From NCBI GenBank assembly GCA_028285755.1, contig JANQOQ010000014.1, positions 496,001 through 560,000 on the forward strand: 64,000 nucleotides of DNA, written 5' to 3'. Below the pieces are notes generated by a model, which ran no database searches, was not told the DNA's origin, and saw only the letters and a list, made by a program, of their open reading frames with translations. Origin of the DNA: Puniceicoccaceae bacterium (lineage in GTDB: Bacteria > Verrucomicrobiota > Verrucomicrobiia > Opitutales > JAFGAQ01). Positions within the stretch are counted from its first letter, which is position 1, and the number at the start of each line of letters is the position of its first letter. The position numbers were made by a program, and so were the translations under genes. Positions 8,701-16,881 of the stretch are shown here, piece after piece.

Positions 8701-8978
8701 GTGCGGCCCCAGTCCATTTTTCCGGCTAGATCCTGCTTAATCCCTGAACTGGAATCCTGAGTGTTAATATAGGCTGATTTGGAACCCCGATAAACATGGT
8801 TGGTCACTGTATTAATCGAGATCGTAGCATTACCTTGGGCACTCCAGTTATTTAAGTTTGTGGCATCTTCGAAACCGGAATTATCAAGAACAGATTCGGT
8901 GGGTACGATGGTCGCTTCTGAGCATAAGAGAAGCATAAATGCAAAGCTAGTGCATGTAAGTTTAGCTAACTTATTCAT
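5739..8978 (-). CDS. Secreted multidomain glycoside hydrolase-like protein (GH-A-type barrel with CBM/LamG-like modules)
   Basis: A 1079-residue protein with an N-terminal signal peptide (LAKLTCTSFAFMLLLCSEA). Modules in order: a CBM4/9-like jelly roll (about 30-180); a LamG/DUF1080-like concanavalin fold (about 225-380); a TIM-barrel-like catalytic segment (about 410-760); and two tandem related LamG-like modules (about 765-920 and 925-1079). The last two share NDNNRYT-LYRD and KVSG-QT. In the barrel segment VENEPNY (Glu476) fits a clan GH-A acid/base and ATEWSEA (Glu599) the nucleophile, 123 residues apart. The first barrel strands are not evident and a LamG-like module sits where they are expected. 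I cannot assign a GH family. A LacI-type operator lies upstream (9088-9102), so it belongs to the sulfated-glycan regulon. Confidence 0.7.
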   Translation of the reverse strand: MNKLAKLTCTSFAFMLLLCSEATIVPTESVLDNSGFEDATNLNNWSAQGNATISINTVTNHVYRGSKSAYINTQDSSSGIKQDLAGKMDWGRTYMLSGRVKLDSSETRGRISIRVVAEVNGITYPQSGSISLSVADSGSGWHYINGIYDYNTNDVPDDIYLLITSDAGALKFYVDEIDVIRLETGLFNVNPASFISTLGAETTRRFANLQGIFDQVAASNRDVVNDVWSVSGGTYDQPFPHSGSSSYYHASPNTWTDYELEVSINIDTGTNSSNVSIGAFHTTASVYKLEINPSRGKLSLIKQFDNGVSQVLVSEDGYTINFDQFYDYKLVVNATTDTIEAYFDGTLELSHSDDSISEGGISLSTFRTNASFDDVTVTEIGTSTVLYSNTFSTAGSDSGWVTNYSTAYANDTSIGAEDVPAVLSLSSYDPSNATTAGKIIIPTTTSDPTESKVLDTIEEFVEAVGSSYSIVAVENEPNYKFTTADRTPDTNGDIPAVEWMKKIAQRLHDTINDPANSANLGHLRISTGSMDDAYKAFTDENSYRAGVPGVFLDAMIEWGNTDDNIDYIDLHMHQANIEESANKIAYLQSRAQKPIIATEWSEAMILNSWMNQSIDSTFLSNSGLPAAVKTTISTNADYVKACYENPVTGTEWGDFVESSPLTETYLQNAVDLFNQAGIVLTSYGAMRQYGSTKFDMKQLYANLTADLSSSNEYQANHTYVTQFQNIDRALPAPENQVKIDHFENGTGNWNAVQGTWSITSSPERYSQTKTTGVGYTEFDNVNLVDSHVSVEITPTAFSGSGNSVGLMARYTDNNNRYTALYRDSTNELIIQRKVSGTQTTLATTSYTMNTNQNYLFELVMIDQNLKLYVDHNLELEVTDTDTTLASGETGLYTFNTTATFDNYDVRLGRYIDDFESGSAPKWTATNGTWAVNTSNEYEQSSTSGTAFSTLDDLGWSDYAIEAYITPTAFTGSSNSIGINVRYTDNNNRYTLIYRDATNEFVLLKKVSGVQTVLWELPGMTLNENSTYLLKVEVVGSEIRAFLENRILGATTDSDLTSGKVGFFTFNTSGTFDDVKVSEL

Positions 8979-9087
8979 AGTGCTATGGGTATATAGTGGG
9001 TAAGTGAGTTTTCCCTGCTAACCAATAAATGGCTGCCAGGGGTATAATAACCCAATATAGCGAGTCTGATAATCCAAATTTATTCTG

Positions 9088-9102
9088 GTATTATCGTAAT
9101 AC
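9088..9102. promoter_or_regulatory. LacI-type operator in front of the 1079-residue hydrolase gene
   Basis: GTATTA-TCG-TAATAC: two perfect 6-bp arms around a 3-nt centre, 109 bp upstream of the start at 8978. It is one of a family of matching sites across this locus (see 15263, 15302, 16757 and 20601). It implies that this gene has its own regulated promoter rather than relying on readthrough from the fucosidase operon. Confidence 0.65.
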
Positions 9103-9174
9103 AGGCCTGAGCTCTATACTGCCCTAAAGGGTAGGATAAGGCTAATAAGCAGCCTTTGGCTGAAGCGCTAATTC

Positions 9175-10632
9175 TTAATCCTGAATTCCGGATATTTTTA
9201 GAGTCCAGGCATATCTCCCAGCGAATTGGGAGGGATTCAGGCTCGGCATTTCAACTTCAAGATCATTTCCAACCTGAGACCACTTTAAGGGTCTCTCAAA
9301 GCCCAACAGGGTGATTTCACCATTTGAATCTACAACCACATCACGCACTCGCACCTTTTTATCGGGAAATTGGGTTAGGATCGCATAGACTGTGCTTTCC
9401 TTACGGGTGAACCACATTTCTTTGCGGGCAAACCCTTCATCCGGTTCCAGGGTGAGACTCATAATATCATACTCGATATTGTAATCGCCACGTTCCTGCT
9501 TGGGTATCTCACCTTCTGTCCACTGTACGGATTCCTTCCAAAGGGTGGTATCATAAATGGCTTCTCCATTTACGTTTAGCCATTCACCGATTTCCATGAG
9601 TCGCTCCTGCATGATAGTGGGGATGCGCCCGTCTGCGGTGGGTCCCACATTCAACAGGAAGTTGCCGCCCCGACTCACGATATCGACAAACATAAAGATG
9701 AGTTCCTGAGCCGAATTATAATCGTGGATGTTTTCAGCGCGGTTGTATCCGTAGGAAAAGCCCATACCCCGGCTTTCCTCCCAGGGTTTGTCAGTCGTAG
9801 AGAGGCCCGAAGTATACTCAGTAGTAAAATATCCGCCGTGATTATGTCGTGTTCCCTTACCCCAGCGGTCATTGATGACGATATGGTCCTTGCTGGGCGC
9901 TTCATTGTATAGCCATGCGAGCAGCTCTTCAGATCGCCAGGTTTCAGCGGGATGGTCCCATTCGCCATCACTAAAGATCACTGAAGGCGCATAGCGGCTT
10001 ACAACGTCCTTAAATTGGGGGATCATATGCTGATCTACGAAAAGGTCTACGTCGGCCTGGTAGAGTGGATTATACCATTCGTAGAGTGAATAATAGATGC
10101 CCATTTTTAGGGGAGTCTCGCGAACCGCATCGGTCAGCTCACCCAGCAAATCGCGCCCCGGTCCAGTATCAACGCTGTTCCAAGGCCGACCCCAGGATTG
10201 ATCTGCTTCTGCACTCGGCCAGAGGCAATACCCGTCGTGATGCTTGGACGTGAGAACCACATATTTTGCGCCCGAATCCTCAAAAAGCTGAGCCCATTCC
10301 TGGGGGTCAAAAAGTTCAGCAGTGAACTGAGGAATGAAGTCTGCATAGGTGAAACCCGGTCCATAATGGTCGTTGTGAAAGGTGGTTACCGCCTCATGAC
10401 CTTTGCGGCCTGGGTTCCTTAAGTCTTGCCAATACCACTCCGAATATTGCCCTACTTTTGTATATGCTGGGACAGCATACGGCCCCCAGTGTATGAAAAT
10501 ACCAAACTTCGCATCGCTCCACCATTCTGGCGTGGGCCGGCTATCAATGGACTCCCAATTCGCCTCATATTGAGTCGCTACTAAGATTGTGGATAATGAT
10601 AGGAAAAAAAAGCCACTTTGAATAATTTTCAT
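9175..10632 (-). CDS. GH29 alpha-L-fucosidase, secreted
   Basis: 485 residues. An N-terminal signal peptide (IIQSGFFFLSLSTILVAT) is followed by the GH29 barrel. Motifs typical of the family are visible: WWSDAKFGIFIHWGPYAVPAY (residues 37-57), the SKHHDGYCLW motif (129-138) and IFSDGEWD, whose Asp222 fits the catalytic nucleophile. LLNVGPTADGRIP is the late conserved loop, and a C-terminal beta-sandwich follows. GH29 enzymes remove alpha-L-fucose from glycan ends with retention. It is the last gene of a four-gene operon (sulfatase, sulfatase, GH29, GH29), 13 bp after its paralogue. A preference for sulfated fucans is inferred from the sulfatase neighbours. Confidence 0.93.
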   Translation of the reverse strand: MKIIQSGFFFLSLSTILVATQYEANWESIDSRPTPEWWSDAKFGIFIHWGPYAVPAYTKVGQYSEWYWQDLRNPGRKGHEAVTTFHNDHYGPGFTYADFIPQFTAELFDPQEWAQLFEDSGAKYVVLTSKHHDGYCLWPSAEADQSWGRPWNSVDTGPGRDLLGELTDAVRETPLKMGIYYSLYEWYNPLYQADVDLFVDQHMIPQFKDVVSRYAPSVIFSDGEWDHPAETWRSEELLAWLYNEAPSKDHIVINDRWGKGTRHNHGGYFTTEYTSGLSTTDKPWEESRGMGFSYGYNRAENIHDYNSAQELIFMFVDIVSRGGNFLLNVGPTADGRIPTIMQERLMEIGEWLNVNGEAIYDTTLWKESVQWTEGEIPKQERGDYNIEYDIMSLTLEPDEGFARKEMWFTRKESTVYAILTQFPDKKVRVRDVVVDSNGEITLLGFERPLKWSQVGNDLEVEMPSLNPSQFAGRYAWTLKISGIQD

Positions 10633-10645
10633 ATACTAGTATTTT

Positions 10646-12118
10646 CTAAAATTTTACCTCTATAACATAACCTAATTCAGCCTCAAAGCTATTAGGAATT
10701 TTAACGCTTAGGCCAGCCTTGGTTTGTTTGTAGTCTACAACTCCATAGCCCAAAATCTCTACGGATTGGATTTCACCGATACTTTGGGCAAAAGACTTGA
10801 TAACTACACTATCAGAGGGTGTCGCCAGGGAAATAGCAAAAAGGGTATTCTTTTTGTGGGTAAACCAAAAGTCCTCAGTGCTGAACTCGGCATTAAATCC
10901 ATCGACTTCACGAGCCCTTGTGCCTCCCATATTGATGTTTGTCGGTCCTTCCTTAAAAGTTGTCCACTTTTGTGTCCCGTAGATCGCTTCACCGTTTATT
11001 TTGAGCCATTCTCCAACGGTATTTAAGTTATGGATGCTTTCAACAGGAACTCCGCCCAACCCTGTTGGCCCAATATTGAGCATGTAATTACCCCCCTTGG
11101 AGACGATCTCGATGAGCCAGTATAAAATCTCAGTGGGTGATTTCCAATCCTGGTCGTAGCCATTGAATCCCCAGGAATTGTTGAAAGTTCCCACCGTTTC
11201 CCAAGGTTTTATCATTTCATCCAGATTCTCAGGGATTTTGTTATCACCCGGTATTGAATAATCCCCGAAGCCATTCCCAATGCGGTGATTGATAAGGATT
11301 TGAGGCTGGATATCGTAGACGATCTTGTAAAAATTCCAACTTTGTTCGGCATCCATCCTCCAGGGCATATCATACCAGAGTAGCTTCATATTGGGATATT
11401 GACGCATCAATTCCTTTACCTGAGGGTAGGCCTTGTTCTCCAGATACTCTTCAAAAGTATTCGGGCTGGGATCCCAGGTATTGGCACCAAAGTCAATGGG
11501 TCTATTAAATTCCAGAGTCCACCCTTTATTCCTGTATTCCTCGGTGCGTCCGTCTGAACCATCTGCCCAGTCAATATTGTGCGAATAATAGATTCCGAAC
11601 TCTATATCGGCCTTTTTGCAAGCTTCGTGAAGCTCAGCGATGATATCCCGCTTAAAGGGAGTGGCGTCCATTACATCGAACTCGCTGACTGCTGAATCGT
11701 AGAGTGCAAATCCATCGTGGTGCTTTGCCGTTATGACCAGGTATTTCATTCCCGCAGCCATGGCAAGTTCTGCAATTGCATCTGCATCAAAAAGAATGGG
11801 GTTAAAATTGGTAGCTAGTTGCGCATACTCCTCTCGTGGGATATGCGCTTTATATTGAATCCACTCGGATATGGTGGGTCCCCGGTTTTCCATATCGTGC
11901 GTTTTTACTCCATTCCAGACACCCGCTGGAATGGAATAAAGGCCCCAGTGAATAAACATGCCGTACTTGGCATCCTGAAACCACTCAAAGGTCTCCTGCT
12001 TGGAGGCGTTCATCGCTTTCCATTCGTCAGTATGAACTTCGGGAATTTTATCCTGGGGTGCGCTATTCAGGTTTAAGCTGATAAAGATAAGGGTGATTAG
12101 GAACAGACTTTTTTTCAT
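10646..12118 (-). CDS. GH29 alpha-L-fucosidase, secreted (second paralogue)
   Basis: 490 residues with a signal peptide (KKSLFLITLIFISLNLNS). Family motifs are WFQDAKYGMFIHWGLYSIPAG (46-66), AKHHDGFALYDS (131-142) and LLWYDMPWRM, whose Asp250 fits the nucleophile. MLNIGPTGLGGVP is the late loop. The nucleophile context (WYDMPW) differs from the neighbouring enzyme (FSDGEWD), so the two GH29 enzymes likely act on different linkages or sulfation patterns; this is an inference. It lies 5 bp downstream of a sulfatase gene and 13 bp ahead of the other fucosidase, within one operon read from about 15.2 kb. Confidence 0.93.
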   Translation of the reverse strand: MKKSLFLITLIFISLNLNSAPQDKIPEVHTDEWKAMNASKQETFEWFQDAKYGMFIHWGLYSIPAGVWNGVKTHDMENRGPTISEWIQYKAHIPREEYAQLATNFNPILFDADAIAELAMAAGMKYLVITAKHHDGFALYDSAVSEFDVMDATPFKRDIIAELHEACKKADIEFGIYYSHNIDWADGSDGRTEEYRNKGWTLEFNRPIDFGANTWDPSPNTFEEYLENKAYPQVKELMRQYPNMKLLWYDMPWRMDAEQSWNFYKIVYDIQPQILINHRIGNGFGDYSIPGDNKIPENLDEMIKPWETVGTFNNSWGFNGYDQDWKSPTEILYWLIEIVSKGGNYMLNIGPTGLGGVPVESIHNLNTVGEWLKINGEAIYGTQKWTTFKEGPTNINMGGTRAREVDGFNAEFSTEDFWFTHKKNTLFAISLATPSDSVVIKSFAQSIGEIQSVEILGYGVVDYKQTKAGLSVKIPNSFEAELGYVIEVKF

Positions 12119-12123
12119 AAATA

Positions 12124-13560
12124 CTAGCGTTTTGTAAGTGTGTGTGGGTCTATATAATGATTGATTGTACCCTCCAGCTCATCCGGACAGTCATAAATAT
12201 GTTTCATATTGGCTCTGATATCACCACTATCGACATCGAGCGGATGGGTGGTATCTAAATAAGGAATCTCACCTCCTTCGGTCAGGAAGTCATTTTGCTG
12301 TTTCATCCAGGTGAACATCTTATCTTTGAGCTCCAGCTTTATCGCTTTGTATTGAGGATCTTTGGCTAAATTGGTGAGCTCGTATGGGTCATTCCATGTG
12401 TCGTAAAGCTCCTCTTCGGGAATATCCGGGTGCTTCTGTGCACCCAATAAGCGAAAGGGGTCAATTGGTTTTCCCATTTCTTCATCCATCTTGATTCGCT
12501 CCAATGTATTGAAGTTGTGTATATAGTGATAGCGTGGGCCCCTGGCGGAACGTCTTGGGAATATATGAGCATTCCATACGCCTTGTTGGGTCATTACCCC
12601 GAAAACAGTGGTATTATGATCTGCTATATCCCCTTTGAGCACTCGATAAAAACTACTTCCATCTACTTCTTTGAGAGGCTTGCCACCTGCCAGCTCAACT
12701 ATTGTTGGAAGTATATCTACAAAACTGGTTAGTGCCTGGGTGCGTCCGGGTTTTATTTTATTGGGCCACCTTACTATAAAGGGAACATTCAGGCCACGGT
12801 CATAAACCGTAAATTTCTCAGTAGGTCCATTCCCGTGATCGGACGCATACATGAAGACTGTGTTCTCTTCCAGGTCATGCTTATTTAACAGAGTGAGTAT
12901 CTGCTCCAGTTCACCTTCTTTCGTTTTTACATTATCGTAGTAGCCGGGAAGACTTTTGATTTGTGCGGGAGTCATGTAAGGCCTGGTGATCACTTTATCA
13001 GCAGGGAAATCTGGATTATACGGATAAGGTCCGTGAGGGTAGGAGGAGGTTACAAACAAACAAAACGGCTTGTTTCCCACCTCAGATAAGTAGGTATCAA
13101 TTTCATCCAAATGGAGTGGTGAGTGGCCTCTTGAACCGATATACCTATCCCAGCGATAAACAGTCTCCGGTTTCACGTGAACCTTGCCCGCCAATACCAC
13201 TTCATAGCCTAAGGGTTTGAGTGCGTCATAGACCGTTTGGGTGCCATCCCGGGAGGCGGTGTGATTGATGAATAATCCATTGCGAATGGGATATTGGCCT
13301 GTAAATAGTGATGCGCGACTGGGGGCGCAAATCGCTTGAGTGGTGAACATTCGCTCGAATACCAAACCTTCCTTCGCCAGTTTATCCGTTACCGGGGTTA
13401 GGTTGATGGGCATTCCATAGCATCCATAATCTGCCTTGGATTGATCATCACTCAGAAAGAAGACAAAGTTGGGTTTATTGGCAGCAAATGTGCCTAATTT
13501 GCTGCATATCAATAAAAGAATGAGCAACCCAGGGAATCTCATAGGTGAAAAAATCCTCAT
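12124..13560 (-). CDS. Secreted sulfatase (S1 family, N-sulfoglucosamine-sulfohydrolase-like)
   Basis: 478 residues with a signal peptide (FPGLLILLLICSKLGTFAA). The metal-binding start FFLSDDQSKADYGCYG and the signature CAPSRASLFTG with Cys78 (to become formylglycine) are intact. The ASDHGN motif supplies further metal ligands. The C-terminal half has the ELYDTWNDPYELTNLA segment common in this S1 group. It hydrolyses sulfate esters in the periplasm or outside. A maturase (FGE or anSME) is needed but none is encoded in the window. It sits 15 bp after a second sulfatase and 5 bp before a fucosidase, in the same operon. Confidence 0.9.
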   Translation of the reverse strand: MRIFSPMRFPGLLILLLICSKLGTFAANKPNFVFFLSDDQSKADYGCYGMPINLTPVTDKLAKEGLVFERMFTTQAICAPSRASLFTGQYPIRNGLFINHTASRDGTQTVYDALKPLGYEVVLAGKVHVKPETVYRWDRYIGSRGHSPLHLDEIDTYLSEVGNKPFCLFVTSSYPHGPYPYNPDFPADKVITRPYMTPAQIKSLPGYYDNVKTKEGELEQILTLLNKHDLEENTVFMYASDHGNGPTEKFTVYDRGLNVPFIVRWPNKIKPGRTQALTSFVDILPTIVELAGGKPLKEVDGSSFYRVLKGDIADHNTTVFGVMTQQGVWNAHIFPRRSARGPRYHYIHNFNTLERIKMDEEMGKPIDPFRLLGAQKHPDIPEEELYDTWNDPYELTNLAKDPQYKAIKLELKDKMFTWMKQQNDFLTEGGEIPYLDTTHPLDVDSGDIRANMKHIYDCPDELEGTINHYIDPHTLTKR

Positions 13561-13575
13561 CCAACCACCAATCCT

Positions 13576-15189
13576 TTAATGAAAAAACCTTTCGGCTTCT
13601 TGCGGTTTGCCGGTATTTGCTGTGGCTCCCGCTTTTCGACTTTCTTCAAAGAAATCCTGCATGAGATTCTGGAGTTCTGAAAGTGTTTCACTGTAGTGAG
13701 GATCGGCAGCAACATTCGAGGTTTCCATGGGATCTTTGAGGTAGTCGTAGAGCTCTCGTCCATGGACTAACTCCGGGTCATACGGATCGGATGTTCGCCA
13801 ATTGTTTATCCATTCGGTATAGCGATACCTTTCAGTGCGAATTGAGTAGCCCATGAGATCTCCCCGCGGGTATTGACTGACTGCTATGGGTTTTACCGTT
13901 TGTTTTTGCCCCTTCATCAAGGGCGTTAGGCTGACACCATCGAGATCTACAGGGGCTTTAAGCCCGGCAAGTTCACAGAGGGTAGGGAACACATCGATAA
14001 ACTCTGTGGGTGCGCTGGTGACAACCTGTTTATCAATTCCGGGTGCACTTATGACTAGCGGTGATCGGGTCGCCTGTTCAAAGTTAGAATGCTTGTGCCA
14101 AAGCCCATGATCCCCTAAATGAAATCCGTGATCGCCCCACAAAACGATGATCGTATTATCTGCAATACCAATATCTTCCAAAGCGTCGAGCAACCTGCCC
14201 ACCTGAGCATCAATGTAGGAAGTGGCCGCATAGTAACCATGAATGAGTTCGATTTGTGTTTCTTCGGGTAGGTGATCTTCGTCGTTTTCGGAATAGCTGT
14301 CGAAGTTAGGAGGTATATTAGCGTATCCCTTCAGCTCACCATTAGTATGATAAGCGACATCCACTGCATTTTTACTCTTATGCTGATAGGGGTGGACGGA
14401 TATTTCCGATCGGTCATAGAGATCCCAGTATTTCTTTGGAGCGGTAAATGCCAGGTGAGGTTTCCAGAACCCCACGGCGAAAAAGAAGGGCTTTTCACGC
14501 TTGCTAAGGTCTTTCAGTATTTCAACCGCGCCCATCGCTATCCCTCCGTCCGTGTAGGCATTATCGGGCAAATTGTAATCAAGGCGTTCCACTGGAGGAT
14601 TGGCTTCCAGAGTTTTCATGAATCTGAAAATGTCATTAAATTGTGTTAATCCTTTGGCCCTGGCTTCGTTGTATGCATTACGTGCCTTATCGCTTTGGTA
14701 GTGACCTGGAATCGGTTCGGGGTGATCCGGATGAAATATATGGTCAGCGCGAGTCTTATGGGGGATACTCCAGGACTCGGGATCAACGCGGTCGTTTACA
14801 TTGCGCGGATCATAGATTTTCCCTATCGCGGTTGTCTCGTAACCACTATTTTTGAAGAATTCGGGCATAGTCACGGTTTCGGGTCGTATTTCCCGCATAC
14901 GCTGGCCGAAGAACCATATGCCCAGCGTATCCGGTCTTAAACCAGTCATAATACTGGCACGGGAGGGTCCGCATAACGCCTGCTGACAGTGATTATTTTG
15001 AAAAACGGTGCCTGTTTCGGCAAGACGATCAATATTCGGAGTGATGGCAAAATCATCCCCGAAACAATTTATGGAAGGTTTTAAGTCATCGACTGCGATG
15101 AAAAGGATGTTTGGAGGTTTTTTTGCGATCGATAGACCACTAATGAATGCAGCGATAAGCAATAGAGTGTAGGCTTGTTTTCGTTTCAT
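13576..15189 (-). CDS. Secreted sulfatase (S1 family, iduronate-2-sulfatase-like)
   Basis: 537 residues with a signal peptide (KQAYTLLLIAAFISGLSIA). The conserved start NILFIAVDDLKP and the signature CGPSRASIMTGLRPDT (Cys73 as formylglycine precursor) are typical of the iduronate-2-sulfatase-like group (S1_7). WGDHGFHLGDHGLWHKHSN gives the metal and sulfate-binding His/Asp set. It is the first gene of the four-gene operon; the promoter region upstream holds two LacI-type operators and the divergent sulfatase gene at 15.4 kb. In this context the substrate is more likely a 2-O-sulfated fucose or uronic acid than iduronate; this is an inference. Confidence 0.92.
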   Translation of the reverse strand: MKRKQAYTLLLIAAFISGLSIAKKPPNILFIAVDDLKPSINCFGDDFAITPNIDRLAETGTVFQNNHCQQALCGPSRASIMTGLRPDTLGIWFFGQRMREIRPETVTMPEFFKNSGYETTAIGKIYDPRNVNDRVDPESWSIPHKTRADHIFHPDHPEPIPGHYQSDKARNAYNEARAKGLTQFNDIFRFMKTLEANPPVERLDYNLPDNAYTDGGIAMGAVEILKDLSKREKPFFFAVGFWKPHLAFTAPKKYWDLYDRSEISVHPYQHKSKNAVDVAYHTNGELKGYANIPPNFDSYSENDEDHLPEETQIELIHGYYAATSYIDAQVGRLLDALEDIGIADNTIIVLWGDHGFHLGDHGLWHKHSNFEQATRSPLVISAPGIDKQVVTSAPTEFIDVFPTLCELAGLKAPVDLDGVSLTPLMKGQKQTVKPIAVSQYPRGDLMGYSIRTERYRYTEWINNWRTSDPYDPELVHGRELYDYLKDPMETSNVAADPHYSETLSELQNLMQDFFEESRKAGATANTGKPQEAERFFH

Positions 15190-15262
15190 GGGGTCAGGGT
15201 ATTAAGTTTTATTACCTAAAACTATTTATGCTCGCTTCCATTTTATCAACAAGCCCGTTTTT

Positions 15263-15277
15263 GTGTTATGGTAATAC
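15263..15277. promoter_or_regulatory. LacI-type operator between divergent sulfatase genes, site 1
   Basis: GTGTTA-TGG-TAATAC, one mismatch from the perfect GTATTA-N3-TAATAC form. It is 74 bp upstream of the start of the leftward sulfatase operon and the nearer of two sites to it. Confidence 0.6.
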
Positions 15278-15301
15278 GTTTGATAAAAGACAAATCTTTT
15301 A

Positions 15302-15316
15302 ATGTTACCATAATAC
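15302..15316. promoter_or_regulatory. LacI-type operator between divergent sulfatase genes, site 2
   Basis: ATGTTA-CCA-TAATAC, two mismatches in the left arm and a perfect right arm. It is 89 bp upstream of the ATG at 15406 of the rightward sulfatase. Its centre lies 39 bp from site 1, close to four helical turns, so the two sites are on nearly the same face and could bind cooperatively. Confidence 0.55.
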
Positions 15317-15405
15317 TCTTTAGGATTTGTAGCCCTTTAAGTTGGAGTTAACTTAGGATTAATGACTGAATGATTCTGTCGGAAATCAAGGAACCCCTAA
15401 TTGTA

Positions 15406-16719
15406 ATGAAAACTATTGCATTATTCTTTCTATATTCGATTGCTCTGCTTCCACAGCTTTTAGATGCGTCCAGCGGTCCGAAGGATCGGCCTAATATCTT
15501 ACTGATCATGGCGGATGACTGTGCAGCCGATGAACTGGCATGTTATGGAAATACTGAACATGAAACTCCGGTTTTAGATAAATTGGCAGAGATGGGGACC
15601 CGATTTGAGACATTTTGGTCTACCCCGATTTGCAGTCCTTCAAGGGCCTTGATCATGACGGGTCGTTATGGCTTCAGGACGGGCTGGTATCACAATAATA
15701 TGAAGAAGAATGTTCCGCTCTCGGACGAAAACATAATCTTCTCTCAGCTATTACAAGAAGCCGGGTATCGGACCGCCGTGGCGGGTAAGTGGCAATTACC
15801 GGGTACTACCATCGAATATGGATTTGATGAATCTTCGCTTTGGGCTTATGAGCATATGCTACCCGAGGGGGTGAAGCATGAGGGGTATGATAGCCTTAAT
15901 CCCGATGCCTATAACTACAAATACATGGCACGCTACTGGCATCCCAGTATAATCCATAATTATGACTATTTTCCAACAACGAACGATGATTACGGGCCAG
16001 ATGTGCACTCGGACTTCATTATCGATTTTGCGACCCGGGAAAGCGATAAACCCTTCTTTGCCTATTATCCAATGATCCTCACCCATGACCCCTTTTACCC
16101 AACACCCGATACGGTAGAGGGCGATGAAGGAAAATTGGGACCCACGGATATGAAGCGCAACTTTAAGTCCAATATGGAATATATGGATAAAATGGTCGGC
16201 AAGATTATCGATGCTTTGAAAGAAAGTGGGCAGCTTGAGAATACAGCCATTATCATTACCACTGATAATGGTACGGTTACCCGTGGAAAAGGAGTATCCA
16301 AGGAGATCGGAGTCTATGTGCCGCTGATCGTCTACTGGCCGGGAGTCATCGAAAACAAAGGAGTCAGGCGGGAGCTCGCAGACTTTTCGGATATCTTCCC
16401 TACACTCATGGATATTGCGGATGTCGAAATCCCAGAAGACTATGTTTATGATGGCAGAAGCTTTTTGCCTTTGCTCACGGGTGAAGCCTATGAAGAGCGT
16501 GAGTTTATCTTCTCCTATTTAGGAAAAGATCGTCTGGTTCGCGATAAGCGATGGCTGCTCGAAGGGGATGGGCGTTTCTTTGATTGCGGGGAAAACCGGA
16601 ACCCCAGGGATTACAAGGGATACAAGGACGTCACCGATTCCAAAGACCCGGAAGTGCTGGCGGCGATGGCTCGCTTCGAGATGTTCCTGAAAGACAAACC
16701 TGCACCTGTAGCAAACTAA
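15406..16719 (+). CDS. Secreted sulfatase (S1 family)
   Basis: 437 residues from ATG 15406, chosen because KTIALFFLYSIALLPQLLDA then forms a proper signal peptide; an upstream in-frame ATG at 15370 would add twelve residues before it. The metal-binding start NILLIMADDCAADELACYGN and the signature CSPSRALIMTGRYGFRTG (Cys76) are intact, and TTDNGT supplies late metal ligands. It is a single-gene unit between a divergent sulfatase operon and the TonB-dependent receptor, under the two LacI-type sites at 15263 and 15302. S1 subfamily not assigned. Confidence 0.9.
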   Translation: MKTIALFFLYSIALLPQLLDASSGPKDRPNILLIMADDCAADELACYGNTEHETPVLDKLAEMGTRFETFWSTPICSPSRALIMTGRYGFRTGWYHNNMKKNVPLSDENIIFSQLLQEAGYRTAVAGKWQLPGTTIEYGFDESSLWAYEHMLPEGVKHEGYDSLNPDAYNYKYMARYWHPSIIHNYDYFPTTNDDYGPDVHSDFIIDFATRESDKPFFAYYPMILTHDPFYPTPDTVEGDEGKLGPTDMKRNFKSNMEYMDKMVGKIIDALKESGQLENTAIIITTDNGTVTRGKGVSKEIGVYVPLIVYWPGVIENKGVRRELADFSDIFPTLMDIADVEIPEDYVYDGRSFLPLLTGEAYEEREFIFSYLGKDRLVRDKRWLLEGDGRFFDCGENRNPRDYKGYKDVTDSKDPEVLAAMARFEMFLKDKPAPVAN

Positions 16720-16756
16720 GTCGAGGATTAATCATTAATTGTGACTTCCTTTAAGA

Positions 16757-16783
16757 AATTGAGTATTACCATAATACTCAATT
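16757..16783. promoter_or_regulatory. LacI-type operator upstream of the TonB-dependent receptor gene
   Basis: A perfect palindrome with 12-bp arms (AATTGAGTATTA / TAATACTCAATT) around the centre CCA, 98 bp upstream of the receptor start. This is the best-formed member of the operator family and likely the strongest site. A promoter should lie between it and 16882. Confidence 0.75.
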
Positions 16784-16881
16784 AAAATTGTTATAAGTAA
16801 GTATTATTGATTTTCTCATAACATATCAAATTCCAATACCCTATTGGAACATTTACTTACCCTGAAATTAAACACTATATC

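Noticed and set aside
9121-9165. A terminator after the last fucosidase (CAGCC-TTT-GGCTG hairpin)
   Set aside because: The stem is only 5 bp and no T-run follows; it may be incidental.
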